NCBI RefSeq assembly: GCF_024494725.1
Contig: NZ_JANHDK010000003.1
Span: 186,001-250,000 of the forward strand
Direction of reading: 5' to 3'
Length of the DNA: 64,000 nt
Origin: Haloplanus ruber
GTDB lineage: Archaea; Halobacteriota; Halobacteria; Halobacteriales; Haloferacaceae
Shown: piece after piece, positions 31,995 to 40,706 of the stretch
Layout: each line of letters begins with the position of its first letter
Position numbering within the stretch: the first letter of the stretch is position 1
The notes under the pieces: model-generated
The model's input: only the letters and a program-made list of their open reading frames with translations
The model's database searches: none
What the model was told of the DNA's origin: nothing
Program-made: the position numbers and the translations under genes

Positions 31995-33000
31995 GTCAAG
32001 ACTCGTCGCCGTGTTCGTGATCATCGTCGCTGTCCTCGTCGGTGCCGCGGCCGTCGCGCCGTACGCCCTCGGCTCCGCCGGGGACACCAACGACACCGCA
32101 CCCATCGAGAACCAGCAGTTCCAACCCGGAACCGTCCTCCCGTCTGAGGACCCCGAAGACGGCGAGATCACCATGGAGAGTTCCCAGCGCGGCAAGACCG
32201 TCCTCGTGGATGTCGGACACGCCAACGGGGTTTCGGAGACCGACCTCGAACCCCTCCTCTCGACGCTCGTCGAGAACGGACACGAGATCCGGTTCTACCG
32301 CGGCCAGCGACAGGAGCTTAACGAGTCGCTTCGCTCGGCCGACGCCTTCGTCGTCGCCAGCCCGCAACAGCGGTTCTCGAACGACGAACTCGCGGGCGTC
32401 GAGGCCTTCACCGACGCCGGCGGACGCGTACTCGTGATGGGTGGGCCACCCTCTGTCGAAGCCTCCGGCGGTCTGTTGCTCGGCCTTGGCGGCTTCGCAC
32501 CGACCGCCCCCCGGACGGCCGACCTCGCTTCGACCTACGGCATCGCCTACGGGTCGGGCTATCTCTACAACATGGAGGACAACGACAACAACTACAAGAG
32601 CATCTACGCCGAGACGGCGTCGAGCGGCCGCCTCGCCGACGGCGTCGAGCGCGTTGTGGTCCGCGACGCGGTGCCGATTCGGACCAACGGCGGCACGCAG
32701 GTGCTCGTCGGTTCCGAGGGAACGACCCTGTCGACGACCCGTGACGCCGGCCGGTACGCCGTCCTCGCGCGCAGCCAGGGTGGGAACGTCACCGCCGTCG
32801 GTGACACCTCCTTCGTGACCCGTGAGAACGCCTACGACGCCGACAACGAGGTGCTGATCGGCAACCTCGCCGACTTCCTCGTGACCGGCGACAAGGCCGA
32901 GGGCGCTCCGACCCCGCCGGGCGCCGACTCCCCGTCCGAATCCGGTAGCGGTGCCGGCCCTGCTCAGCCCCCGCGCGAACCGACGCCCGCACCGTCCTGA
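31981..33000 (+). CDS. DUF4350 domain membrane-anchored protein
   Basis: 339 residues. An N-terminal TM anchor (LVAVFVIIVAVLVGAAAVAPYAL) is followed by an extracellular GATase-like DUF4350 domain: KTVLVDVGHANGVSETDLEPLLSTLVENGHEIRFYRG, DAFVVASPQQRFSNDELAGVEAFTDAGGRVLVMGG. A Pro/Ser-rich tail ends the protein. It overlaps the S49 peptidase gene by 14 nt, so the two are probably translationally coupled. DUF4350 proteins often occur with MoxR/DUF58 systems; none is seen here, so this pairing is different. The function is unknown. Confidence 0.8.
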   Translation: MSAPKSRLVAVFVIIVAVLVGAAAVAPYALGSAGDTNDTAPIENQQFQPGTVLPSEDPEDGEITMESSQRGKTVLVDVGHANGVSETDLEPLLSTLVENGHEIRFYRGQRQELNESLRSADAFVVASPQQRFSNDELAGVEAFTDAGGRVLVMGGPPSVEASGGLLLGLGGFAPTAPRTADLASTYGIAYGSGYLYNMEDNDNNYKSIYAETASSGRLADGVERVVVRDAVPIRTNGGTQVLVGSEGTTLSTTRDAGRYAVLARSQGGNVTAVGDTSFVTRENAYDADNEVLIGNLADFLVTGDKAEGAPTPPGADSPSESGSGAGPAQPPREPTPAPS

Positions 33001-33044
33001 CCTGCCGTCGTCCGGTCGGTCGCCCGTCGGCCCCCCTAATCGTA

Positions 33045-33052
33045 GCCTATTT
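33045..33052 (+). promoter_or_regulatory. TATA-like box of the oligopeptide ABC operon
   Basis: GCCTATTT is centred 29 nt before ATG 33078. Confidence 0.5.
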
Positions 33053-33077
33053 CGTCGTCGGCCGTCGGTAATACAGT

Positions 33078-34703
33078 ATGTCACCCGCCACCACATCGCG
33101 CCGCCGACTGCTTCGCCTAGTCGGGGCAGCGGGGGCCGCCGGTATCGCCGGCTGTGCCGGCGGGTCCGGTGGATCGGGCGGCCCGGAACTCGTTGCCACC
33201 CTCGGCGCCGACGTGAAGACCTACGATCCGACGCTGGCGAACGACACCACCTCGCGCAAGGTTATGAACCTCGTCTACGACCCTCTCCTCTCGGTCGACT
33301 TCGAGGGGGAGGTCCGCCCGACGCTCGCCACCGACGTCGAACGACTCGACGACCGCACGTGGCGACTCTCGCTCCGCGAGGGCGTCACCTTCCACGACGG
33401 GAGCGACTTCACCGCCGCCGACGTGGTCGCCACCTTCGAACGCTACGCGGGCACCCCCCGCGAGTCCGACGTGTCCCTCTGGTACGACGACGCAACCGTC
33501 GTCGACGACCACACGCTCGACGTGACCCTTCGCGACCGATACGCACCGTTCGAAACCTCTCTCGGGGGCGTTCCAATCGTTCCCGAGGCGGCCGCCGCCG
33601 GCGACCTTGATCTCTCGGAGGCGCCGGTCGGGACCGGCGCCTACGCCTTCGAGACACACGAACCCGACCGGCTCTTCCGGCTCACCCGTGCCGACGACCA
33701 CTGGTACGACGGCTCGGGCGAGGCGCCCGCCACCCCGCCCATCGAGACGCTCACCTTCCGTATCATCGTCGAGGGCCCGTCGCAGGTGGCCGCGCTCCAG
33801 GCGGGCGACGTCGATATCGCGAACAACCCGCCGGCCGACGCCGTCGCCGACCTCCGGGACGACGACGCGATTACGGTCGACGAGCGCCTCGCCGGCGGCT
33901 TCGAGATGCTCGTGTTCCCCCTCGCCTCGGAGCCGTTCTCCAACCGCGAGGTACGGCGGGGCATCGCCCGCCTGATCCCCCGCGAGGAGATTCTCGACTC
34001 GGTGTTCGCGGGGGTCGGCCGCCCCGCGTACGCTCCTATCTCCCCCCTTCTCGGCGACTACTCCTCCGAGTCCTTCCAGGCGGAGATGCGCGAGGAGCAC
34101 CAGGGGTACGACCCGGAGCAGGCCCGCGAACTGCTCGCGTCCGGCTTCGACGCACTCGGGATCACCCCACCCTACGAGACGAGCATCGTCACTAACGAGA
34201 CGCCCGAGCGGGTACGCTGGGCCCAACTCGTCCGCGACGAACTCGACGCCACCGACTTCTTCGACGTCTCCCTCGATCAGTTCGAGTGGAACACCTACAC
34301 CTCCCGCGTACTGGCCGGCGACTCCCACCGCTCGGACTCGATGATGGCGCTCGGCTGGACCGGTGGCTGGGACCCCGACACCTTCCTGCGCAACCTCTTT
34401 CACGGCGGGCAGGCCACCCCCGCCTGCTGTAACGCCGCCCACTACGCGAACGACGAGGCCGACCGCCTGCTCGACGAGGCGCTCGCCACCTACGACACCG
34501 CGGAGCGGCGTGCGCTCTACGAGGACGCCCAGCGCCGGATCGTCGCGGATGCCCCCGTCGCTTTCGTCCGGTTCAACAAGCGTCTCGACGCCTACCGCTC
34601 CGAGCGACTAGACGGCTTTCGCACCTACCCGCTCGATACCGGCGAGTTCACCGCTATCTACGCCCCCTGGGCCGACACTTACACCACGATGGGGGGCGGG
34701 TGA
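33078..34703 (+). CDS. Peptide/nickel ABC transporter substrate-binding lipoprotein (SBP family 5)
   Basis: 541 residues. A Tat signal with RRRLLRLVG leads to the lipobox IAGC (Cys26), so it should be exported folded and lipid-anchored. The family 5 fold is shown by VATLGADVKTYDPTLANDTTSRKVMNLVYDPLL, WRLSLREGVTFHDGSDFTAADVVATFER and GTGAYAFETHEPDRLFRLTRADDHWY. It binds peptides or a similar ligand outside the cell and delivers it to the permeases encoded next. First gene of a tightly packed operon (33078-39290). Confidence 0.92.
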   Translation: MSPATTSRRRLLRLVGAAGAAGIAGCAGGSGGSGGPELVATLGADVKTYDPTLANDTTSRKVMNLVYDPLLSVDFEGEVRPTLATDVERLDDRTWRLSLREGVTFHDGSDFTAADVVATFERYAGTPRESDVSLWYDDATVVDDHTLDVTLRDRYAPFETSLGGVPIVPEAAAAGDLDLSEAPVGTGAYAFETHEPDRLFRLTRADDHWYDGSGEAPATPPIETLTFRIIVEGPSQVAALQAGDVDIANNPPADAVADLRDDDAITVDERLAGGFEMLVFPLASEPFSNREVRRGIARLIPREEILDSVFAGVGRPAYAPISPLLGDYSSESFQAEMREEHQGYDPEQARELLASGFDALGITPPYETSIVTNETPERVRWAQLVRDELDATDFFDVSLDQFEWNTYTSRVLAGDSHRSDSMMALGWTGGWDPDTFLRNLFHGGQATPACCNAAHYANDEADRLLDEALATYDTAERRALYEDAQRRIVADAPVAFVRFNKRLDAYRSERLDGFRTYPLDTGEFTAIYAPWADTYTTMGGG

Positions 34704-35662
34704 TCGACCGGCCGATGTCGCTCCGACGGTACGTCCTTCGGCGGGCGCTTCTCACGCTTCCCGTGCTCTTTGGCGTCTCCGTGTTCACCTTCGCCCTCGT
34801 GAAGTTCCTCCCCGGCACGCCCGTCGACTATCTCCTCCAGTTTCAGGAGGCGACGCCCGAACTCCGGGCATCGTTGCGCGCCCAATATCACCTCGACGAA
34901 CCGCTCTACCGACAGTACGCGCTCTGGCTGTGGGACGTCCTCCATCTCGACTTCGGTGACCGAGTCGTCTCCGACCGGAGCGTGCGCGCCGCGCTCGCGG
35001 CCCGCCTGCCCGAAACACTCGCCCTCGGCGGTGCCGCCCTCCTCGTTGCCCTCCTCGTCGGGGTGCCGACCGGTGTTCTCGCCGCGGTGAACCGGGGCGG
35101 GCCGATAGACGAGGGCAGTCGGATCGCCGCGCTCGCCGGCATCGCCACCCCGAACTTCTGGCTCGGCCTCCTGTTGATTCTCCTGTTCGGCGTCCATCTG
35201 AACCTCGTCCCCGTGATCCCCCCCGTCGCACCGCTTTTCGCCCCCGAATCCCTCGCCTTTCTCGCCCTGCCGGCGATCACCCTCGGCACCGCCTCGGCTG
35301 CGCTGTTCACCCGACTCACCCGCTCGGCCGTCGGCGAGGAACTCCGGAAGGAGTACGTCCGCACCGCCCGCGCGAAAGGCCTCGATGAGCGGACCGTAAT
35401 CGTCAAACACGTCCTGCGTAACTCGCTGATTTCGGTCGTCACCGTCGCCGCCGTCCAGGTGGCCGTCCTCCTCGACGGTGCCGTCGTCATCGAACGGGTG
35501 TTCTCTTGGCCCGGCCTCGGCCGCCTGCTCGTCCGTGCCATCCTCCAGCGGGACTTCCCCGTCGTCCAGGCCGTCGTGTTGCTGGTTGCCGTCGGCGTCG
35601 TCGTCGCCAACCTGCTCGCGGACGTGGTCTACGCCTGGCTCGATCCGCGGATTCGCTACTGA
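34700..35662 (+). CDS. Oligopeptide ABC transporter permease (DppB/OppB type)
   Basis: 320 residues from GTG 34700 in a GTGA overlap, or from ATG 34715 (MSLRRYVLRR). Six helices. FALVKFLPGTPVDYLL is the N-terminal motif after TM1, and the EAA loop reads EYVRTARAKGLDERTVIVKHVLRNSL, which docks on the ATPases. IERVFSWPGLGRLLVRAILQRDFPVVQ is also diagnostic of the DppB side. It forms the membrane channel with the DppC-type protein downstream. Confidence 0.92.
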   Translation: MIDRPMSLRRYVLRRALLTLPVLFGVSVFTFALVKFLPGTPVDYLLQFQEATPELRASLRAQYHLDEPLYRQYALWLWDVLHLDFGDRVVSDRSVRAALAARLPETLALGGAALLVALLVGVPTGVLAAVNRGGPIDEGSRIAALAGIATPNFWLGLLLILLFGVHLNLVPVIPPVAPLFAPESLAFLALPAITLGTASAALFTRLTRSAVGEELRKEYVRTARAKGLDERTVIVKHVLRNSLISVVTVAAVQVAVLLDGAVVIERVFSWPGLGRLLVRAILQRDFPVVQAVVLLVAVGVVVANLLADVVYAWLDPRIRY

Positions 35663-35664
35663 CC

Positions 35665-35727
35665 ATGCTCGGACTCCCACTCACCGCCGACCTGTCCGCT
35701 CCAAACGCCCGAGGTGACTCCTGGTGA
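35665..35727 (+). CDS. 20-codon micro-ORF between the two permease genes
   Basis: ATG 35665 to TGA 35727 encodes MLGLPLTADLSAPNARGDSW. Its stop overlaps the next GTG start (35724) by 4 nt and its 3' part contains the Shine-Dalgarno GAGGTGA. It may only couple translation across the 61-nt gap between the permease genes; expression is not proven. Confidence 0.3.
   Translation: MLGLPLTADLSAPNARGDSW
35711..35717 (+). promoter_or_regulatory. Shine-Dalgarno of the second permease gene
   Basis: GAGGTGA lies 6 nt before GTG 35724. It fixes this GTG as the start of the DppC-type gene. Confidence 0.65.
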
Positions 35728-36767
35728 AGGACCCACTCGACGGCCGCGGCCGACTGCGCGTGCGAGGGTTCGACGGGACGGACGCGGCCGCGGCCACCGA
35801 TACCGGCGACGATGCTGACGCCGCCCCCACCGCCGCGACCGACCGTTGGCGACGCGCCTGGAGGCGCTTCCGCCGCGACCGGGTCGCCGTCGCTGGCCTC
35901 GTCGTCATCGGGATCATGGCACTCCTCGCGATCCTCGCCCGCCCCGTCGAGGTTGGCGATGTCGTGGTCCAACCCCTCGCGCTGGCGCCGTACGACCCTG
36001 CCGCTTCGGGGGTCGCCGACCCCTACCGCCCGCCCTCCCTCTCGCATCCCTTCGGGACCGACTGGGCCGGCCGCGACGTGTTCTCCCGCGTCCTCTACGG
36101 TGGCCGGTATAGCCTCTCTATCGGTGCCATCGCCGTCGCTCTCGCACTCGCGGTCGGTGTGCCCCTCGGCGCGCTCGCGGGCTACGTCGGCGGCTGGGTC
36201 GACGAGACGATCATGCGACTGGTCGACGTTCTCTATGCTTTTCCCTTTCTCGTCCTCGCCATCGCACTGGTCGCGACCTTCGGCCAGGGGTTCTGGAAAC
36301 TCGTCGGGGCGCTCGTCGCCGTCGGCTGGATCGGCTACGCCCGCCTGCTCAGAGGCGAGGTGTTGAGCGTCGTCGAACGCGAGTACGTCCTCGCGGCACG
36401 AGCGCTCGGCGTCCGCGACCGTCACATCCTCGTTCGACACGTCGTTCCTAACGCTGTCGCACCCGTCGTCGTTCAGGCGACGCTCAACGTCGGCACCGTC
36501 GTCCTCTCGGCCGCGGCGCTTGGCTTCCTCGGCCTCGGACTTCCCCCCGGTACCGCCGAGTGGGGGAGCATGCTCTCGGCCGGCCGCGATACCCTCGTCG
36601 GCGGCGAGTGGTGGGTCACCGTCTTCCCCGGTCTCGCTATCTTCCTGTTCGTCCTGTCGATCAATCTCGTCGGCGACGGCGTGCGACTGGCGCTCGACCC
36701 CGAGTCCGGCGCCGACACCTACCGTGGACGCGGCACCCACCACGACGAGCGAGAGGGGGACCGCTGA
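35724..36767 (+). CDS. Oligopeptide ABC transporter permease (DppC/OppC type)
   Basis: 347 residues from GTG 35724, supported by GAGGTGA 6 nt upstream. The polar N terminus of about 40 residues (Ala/Asp-rich) precedes RWRRAWRRFRRDRVAVAGLVVIGIM, the usual OppC_N segment. HPFGTDWAGRDVFSRVLYGGRYSLSIG is a strong family signature, and the EAA loop is EYVLAARALGVRDRHILVRHVVPNAV. Six helices in all. It pairs with the DppB-type subunit. Confidence 0.92.
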   Translation: MKDPLDGRGRLRVRGFDGTDAAAATDTGDDADAAPTAATDRWRRAWRRFRRDRVAVAGLVVIGIMALLAILARPVEVGDVVVQPLALAPYDPAASGVADPYRPPSLSHPFGTDWAGRDVFSRVLYGGRYSLSIGAIAVALALAVGVPLGALAGYVGGWVDETIMRLVDVLYAFPFLVLAIALVATFGQGFWKLVGALVAVGWIGYARLLRGEVLSVVEREYVLAARALGVRDRHILVRHVVPNAVAPVVVQATLNVGTVVLSAAALGFLGLGLPPGTAEWGSMLSAGRDTLVGGEWWVTVFPGLAIFLFVLSINLVGDGVRLALDPESGADTYRGRGTHHDEREGDR

Positions 36768-37804
36768 TGGCGTTACTGGAAGTCGAGGATCTCGTCGTCC
36801 GCTTCTACACCGAGGGCGGCGTCGTCCGGGCCGTCGACGGCCTCTCGTACACCCTCGACCGCGGCGAGCGACTGGGCGTCGTCGGCGAGAGCGGCGCGGG
36901 CAAGACCGCCGCCGCGCTCGCGGTCCTCGGCCTGCTCGACGAGTCGGGGCGGATCGAAGGCGAGATCCGATTCGACGGTGAGTCGCTCACGGCGGCCGAC
37001 GACGACCGCCTGCAGGCGATCCGCGGCGGCCGGATCGGCACCGTGTTTCAGGACCCCGAAGCGGCGCTCAACCCCGTCTACACCGTCGGCGAACAGATCG
37101 CCGAAGCGGTCCGTACCCACACCGACCGTGACGGTGCGGCCGCCAACGACCGCGCGGTCGCTCTCCTCGACCGCGTCGGCATCCCCGACCCGGCGACGCG
37201 AGCCGATCAGTACCCCCACGAGTTCTCCGGCGGCATGGCCCAGCGCGCCCTCGTCGCCATGGCGCTCGCGGGCGACCCCGACCTCCTGATCGCCGACGAA
37301 CCCACCACCGGACTCGACGTGACCGTCCAGGCCCAGTTGCTCGAACTCCTCGACGACCTCGCGACCGCCGACCTCGCGGTCCAACTCGTCTCTCACGATC
37401 TTGGCGTCGTCGCCGAGTTCTGCGACCGCGTGCTGGTGCTGTACGCCGGACAGGCCGTCGAGCGCGCCCCCGTCGACGACCTCTTCTACGAGCCGAAACA
37501 CCCCTACACCGCCGGACTGTTGCGGTCTGTCCCCCGAATCGGTGACAGCCGCGACCGTCTCTCGGCACTGTCGGGGACGACGCCCGACCTCTCGGCTCCA
37601 CCCCCGGGCTGTCGCTTCCACCCTCGCTGTCCCTACGCCGAGGACGCCTGCACGAAACACGACCCGCCGCTCGCCGCGACCGACGACAGTGGCGTCCACC
37701 GCGCCGCCTGCCTCGCCTACACCGGCGACCTATCGGGCGAACTGACGTTCTCGGTCGACGTGGTCGACGACGATGGCGGCGCCGACGGAGGTGACTCCCG
37801 GTGA
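36767..37804 (+). CDS. Oligopeptide ABC transporter ATPase (DppD/OppD type)
   Basis: 345 residues from ATG 36767, which shares an A with the preceding TGA. Walker A is GESGAGKT, signature EFSGGMAQR, Walker [13 protein letters not shown]. The C-terminal [14 protein letters not shown] contains the Cys-rich stretch found in oligopeptide ATPases, where three or four Cys can bind an Fe-S cluster (OppD/DppD). [15 protein letters not shown] is also family-specific. It energises peptide uptake with the OppF-type subunit. Confidence 0.92.
   Translation: MALLEVEDLVVRFYTEGGVVRAVDGLSYTLDRGERLGVVGESGAGKTAAALAVLGLLDESGRIEGEIRFDGESLTAADDDRLQAIRGGRIGTVFQDPEAALNPVYTVGEQIAEAVRTHTDRDGAAANDRAVALLDRVGIPDPATRADQYPHEFSGGMAQRALVAMALAGDPDLLIADEPTTGLDVTVQAQLLELLDDLATADLAVQLVSHDLGVVAEFCDRVLVLYAGQAVERAPVDDLFYEPKHPYTAGLLRSVPRIGDSRDRLSALSGTTPDLSAPPPGCRFHPRCPYAEDACTKHDPPLAATDDSGVHRAACLAYTGDLSGELTFSVDVVDDDGGADGGDSR
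37787..37794 (+). promoter_or_regulatory. Shine-Dalgarno of the OppF-type gene
   Basis: GGAGGTGA is a full anti-16S match 6 nt before GTG 37801, inside the end of the OppD-type gene. Confidence 0.7.
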
Positions 37805-38817
37805 CCGACCCCTTGCTCCGTGCCGAAGGACTCGTCAAGAAGTACCCCACCTCTGAGCGCTTCCTCGACCGCCTGCTCGGCAATCGGCAGTGGGTCCAGG
37901 CGGTCCAAGGCGTCGACCTGACCGTCCACGCCGGCGAGACGCTGGCGCTCGTCGGCGAATCCGGCTGTGGCAAGAGCACGCTCGGGCGCACCCTCGTCCA
38001 CCTCGACGCGCCGACCGCCGGGACGGTCTCTCACCGCGGTGACGACCTCGGGTCCCTGTCGGCGTCCGCGCTCCGCGAGCGCCGCCGTGACCTCCAATAC
38101 GTCTTTCAGAACCCCACCGCCAGCCTCGACCCCCGCCTCACCGTCGGCGACGCGGTCGGGGAGGCACTCGACGCCCACGACCTCGCCCCGGACGACCGAA
38201 CCCGCGCTCGCCGGATCGCCGAGTTGCTGGAGACCGTCGGCCTTCGCCCCTCACACGCCACGCGCTACCCTCGGGAGCTCTCCGGCGGCCAACGCCAGCG
38301 GGTCGGTATCGCCCGCGCGCTCGCCGTCGACCCCGAGTTCGTCGTCTGTGACGAACCCGTCAGCGCCCTCGACGTCTCGGTGCAGGCGGGGGTGCTCGAC
38401 CTCCTCGCCGACCTGCAAGCCGAACGCGACCTCGCCTTCCTGCTCATCGCGCACGACCTCTCGGTGGTCGAACACCTCGCCGACCGGGTGGCGGTGATGT
38501 ACCTCGGCCACGTCGTTGAGCGCGGCACCGTCGACGAGGTGTTCTCGCCGCCGTACCACCCCTACACCTACTCGCTCCTCTCGGCGATTCCGGAACCCGA
38601 CCCGCGGTGGGACGGCGACCGGGTCGTCCTCGACGGTGTCGTCCCCTCGGCGACCGACCCGCCCGACGGCTGTGCGTTCCACACCCGCTGTCCCGTCGCG
38701 CAACCGGACTGTGGGGCATGGGACGCCCACCCCGACCTCGAACGCGTCGACGGCGACGGTGAGCACGACCACGAAATCGCCTGCCCGTACCACGACCTGT
38801 TGGCGGAGGACGAATGA
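37801..38817 (+). CDS. Oligopeptide ABC transporter ATPase (DppF/OppF type)
   Basis: 338 residues from GTG 37801 with a strong Shine-Dalgarno. Walker A is GESGCGKST, signature ELSGGQRQR, Walker B FVVCDEPVSALDVS. The C terminus holds PPYHPYTYSLLSAIPEPD and CAFHTRCPVAQPDC, as expected for the family. A GTGA overlap with the OppD-type gene and an ATGA overlap with the next gene show tight translational coupling. Second ATPase of the heterodimer. Confidence 0.92.
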   Translation: MTDPLLRAEGLVKKYPTSERFLDRLLGNRQWVQAVQGVDLTVHAGETLALVGESGCGKSTLGRTLVHLDAPTAGTVSHRGDDLGSLSASALRERRRDLQYVFQNPTASLDPRLTVGDAVGEALDAHDLAPDDRTRARRIAELLETVGLRPSHATRYPRELSGGQRQRVGIARALAVDPEFVVCDEPVSALDVSVQAGVLDLLADLQAERDLAFLLIAHDLSVVEHLADRVAVMYLGHVVERGTVDEVFSPPYHPYTYSLLSAIPEPDPRWDGDRVVLDGVVPSATDPPDGCAFHTRCPVAQPDCGAWDAHPDLERVDGDGEHDHEIACPYHDLLAEDE

Positions 38818-39290
38818 CGCGCCCGCCTCGGCACGACGAGGACGACTCCACGACGCCGCGGGCGACCCGCGCTCTCGACGCCGCCAGCGCCAGCCACGCC
38901 CTCCTGCCGCGGACGCTTCGCCGGCGCGCGCTCGCCGTCGCCTGCACGACCGACCGCGAGCGCTACCCCCCCGACGACCCCGTGACCCTCCGCGTTACCG
39001 TCCACAACCGCCTCCCGATCCCTCTCAGACTGCGGACGACGGCACCCGTCCCGTGGACGTGGGCCGTCGACGGCGTGGACCGCGCCTCGACCGTCGACGA
39101 CCTGCCCGGGGAGACCGGCGCCGTCGCGTTCTCCGCCCGTGAGCGAAAGACGTTCCGCACTCGATGGTACCAACGGTTCCGCGTCGCCGACGACGCGTGG
39201 GTCGCCGCCGACCCCGGCGAGCACACCCTGTCCGCCCGCCTCCTCCTCGATGACCCTCTCACCGCCTCGACGTCCGTCCGTATCGAATGA
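38814..39290 (+). CDS. Conserved protein at the end of the peptide-transport operon
   Basis: 158 residues, ATGA overlap with the OppF-type gene and GGAGGA upstream. The N-terminal about 45 residues are polar. The rest is beta-rich: ALAVACTTDRERYPPDDPVTLRVTVHNRLPIPLRLRTTAPVPWTWAVDG, then WYQRFRVADDAWVAADPGEHTLSARLLL. This looks like an Ig-like sandwich resembling BsuPI-type protease inhibitor or DUF7974-like domains. No signal peptide is seen, so it is probably cytoplasmic. Its position suggests a role with the transporter, perhaps in peptide handling. Confidence 0.6.
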   Translation: MTRPPRHDEDDSTTPRATRALDAASASHALLPRTLRRRALAVACTTDRERYPPDDPVTLRVTVHNRLPIPLRLRTTAPVPWTWAVDGVDRASTVDDLPGETGAVAFSARERKTFRTRWYQRFRVADDAWVAADPGEHTLSARLLLDDPLTASTSVRIE

Positions 39291-39324
39291 GTAGAGCCAA
39301 GACGGTCGCCTCCCCACGCCCGCC

Positions 39325-39936
39325 ATGCGACAGTTCGTCGTCGTGGGACACGACGCCCCCACGACCCCCGAGTTCGCGCTCGACGACCTCGCCGGCGCCG
39401 CCGGTCGCCTCGACGTCCTCTGTCGGTGTGTCACCTCCGCCTTCTTCCTCTCACACGCTATCCGCGAGGACGTCCGCGTCCATCTCGTCCTCGACGACAC
39501 GTTCACCGTCTCCTTCGAGGGGAGTGACCTCCGCCGACTCAACCCCGACGAGCGGAGTACGGCCGCGCTGATCCGGGGCGCCCTAGAGCGACGCGACGAC
39601 GCTATCGGCCACCAGCCCGTCGAGTCCAGCCCCGGCGTTGCGCTCCGCCGCCGCGGATTCGCCGCCACCCTCGATGCCGCCGTCGACGGGCGTCACAGCG
39701 GGGACGCCACACTCGTCCAACTCCACGAGGCCGGGACCCCCGTCGTCGACTACGACCCGCCGACCGACCCTGTGTTCGTCCTCTCCGACCACCACGACTT
39801 CGCCGACGACGAGGCGGCCCTGCTGTCCGAGCGAGCCGACGCCCGCGTCCGCCTCGGGCCACAGGCGCTCCACGCCGACCACGCCATCACCGTCGCGCAC
39901 AACTACCTCGACACCGGGGGCTTCCGGTCGTACTGA
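39325..39936 (+). CDS. trmY: tRNA (pseudouridine(54)-N(1))-methyltransferase
   Basis: A 203-residue SPOUT-class enzyme that methylates N1 of pseudouridine 54 in the T loop of archaeal tRNA. The N terminus (MRQFVVVGHDAPTTPEF) and DVLCRCVTSAFFLSHAIREDVRVHLVL are characteristic. The knot region reads FVLSDHHDFADDEAALL followed by RVRLGPQALHADHAITVAHNYLD, where SAM binds. The length is typical. It stands 48 nt before a tRNA-Pro gene. Confidence 0.93.
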   Translation: MRQFVVVGHDAPTTPEFALDDLAGAAGRLDVLCRCVTSAFFLSHAIREDVRVHLVLDDTFTVSFEGSDLRRLNPDERSTAALIRGALERRDDAIGHQPVESSPGVALRRRGFAATLDAAVDGRHSGDATLVQLHEAGTPVVDYDPPTDPVFVLSDHHDFADDEAALLSERADARVRLGPQALHADHAITVAHNYLDTGGFRSY

Positions 39937-39984
39937 GTGGTGAATCACAACTGTTAAACTCGGCGCCGGCGTTCGTCCGACCGC

Positions 39985-40057
39985 GGGCCGGTGGGGTAGC
40001 TTGGTATCCTTCGGCCTTCGGGTGGCCGTAACCGCGATTCGAATTCGCGCCGGCCCA
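39985..40057 (+). tRNA. tRNA-Pro (anticodon CGG)
   Basis: Acceptor GGGCCGG/CCGGCCC with discriminator A. The anticodon stem is CGGCC/GGCCG with loop TTCGGGT, giving anticodon CGG (reads CCG). The T stem is CGCGA/TCGCG with loop TTCGAAT. 73 nt, no intron, CCA not encoded. Part of its anticodon arm is repeated 74 bp downstream. Confidence 0.95.
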
Positions 40058-40087
40058 CTTCCCGCATTCCTACATCACTTAGCGCCA

Positions 40088-40102
40088 GCCTTCGGGTGGC
40101 CG
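40088..40102. repeat. Copy of the tRNA-Pro anticodon arm
   Basis: GCCTTCGGGTGGCCG is identical to 40014-40028 inside tRNA-Pro (3' half of the 5' stem, loop and 3' stem). It lies in the intergenic region with no other tRNA parts around it. It could be a relic of an integration site or chance. Confidence 0.5.
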
Positions 40103-40217
40103 AAAACGACGGTCACCCGCTGTATGCCACCCCATACCCTCTTTCGTGCCAGAGACGTCACTTCTCCCTCGGCCGGACACCTTCGCTCGGGAAGGAACGG
40201 TCGCGGCCGGGCCGACC

Positions 40218-40225
40218 GTATTTGT
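40218..40225 (+). promoter_or_regulatory. TATA-like box of the 40248 gene
   Basis: GTATTTGT is centred 26 nt before ATG 40248. It favours this start over ATG 40146. Confidence 0.5.
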
Positions 40226-40247
40226 GCGTCTCGACACGACACGGAGT

Positions 40248-40706
40248 ATGGACCTGGATCGGTTCGCTGCCGACACCCCCGACGATGACGCACCGGCCGA
40301 CGGAGACGTCTGCGTGGTCGCGACACAGCCGGACACCTTCGAGCGCTGTCGGGAAGGCCTGTACCCGTCACCGCAGTCATATCGGCGCACCCAGCGGTCG
40401 TTCGAGTGGATGGCGTTCTATCGGACGGCGCCAGTTTCGGCGGTGACACACTACGCGCGAGTAACCGACCGTATCGACCAGACGCGAGGCGGTCCGGGGC
40501 CGATGGACGAGAGCGACTGGGTCGCGACTATCGACCCCTTCTCTGACACCCGGGCGGTGACCGTCTTCGAGTTGGGTGACCTCGTCCCACTCGACACGCC
40601 GGTCAGCAACGACGGGACGGGTGTCCGTGGGGCGTGGTACTGTTCCATCGCCGACCTTCGAGCCGCGGAGACGCTGTCGGCACTGGCCGAGCGGGCGGAG
40701 ACGTGA
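40248..40706 (+). CDS. Conserved hypothetical protein
   Basis: 152 residues from ATG 40248 (MDLDRFAADTPDDD). VCVVATQPDTFERCREGLYPSPQSYRRTQRSFEWMAFYRTAPVSAVTHYARVTDRI is the most ordered stretch, and AVTVFELGDLVPLDTPVSNDGTGVRGAWYCSIADL follows. The pattern of a small alpha/beta domain resembles nuclease-associated or EVE/PUA-like domains, but I cannot place it. The longer frame from 40146 is less likely because the TATA-like box fits the inner start. Confidence 0.65.
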   Translation: MDLDRFAADTPDDDAPADGDVCVVATQPDTFERCREGLYPSPQSYRRTQRSFEWMAFYRTAPVSAVTHYARVTDRIDQTRGGPGPMDESDWVATIDPFSDTRAVTVFELGDLVPLDTPVSNDGTGVRGAWYCSIADLRAAETLSALAERAET

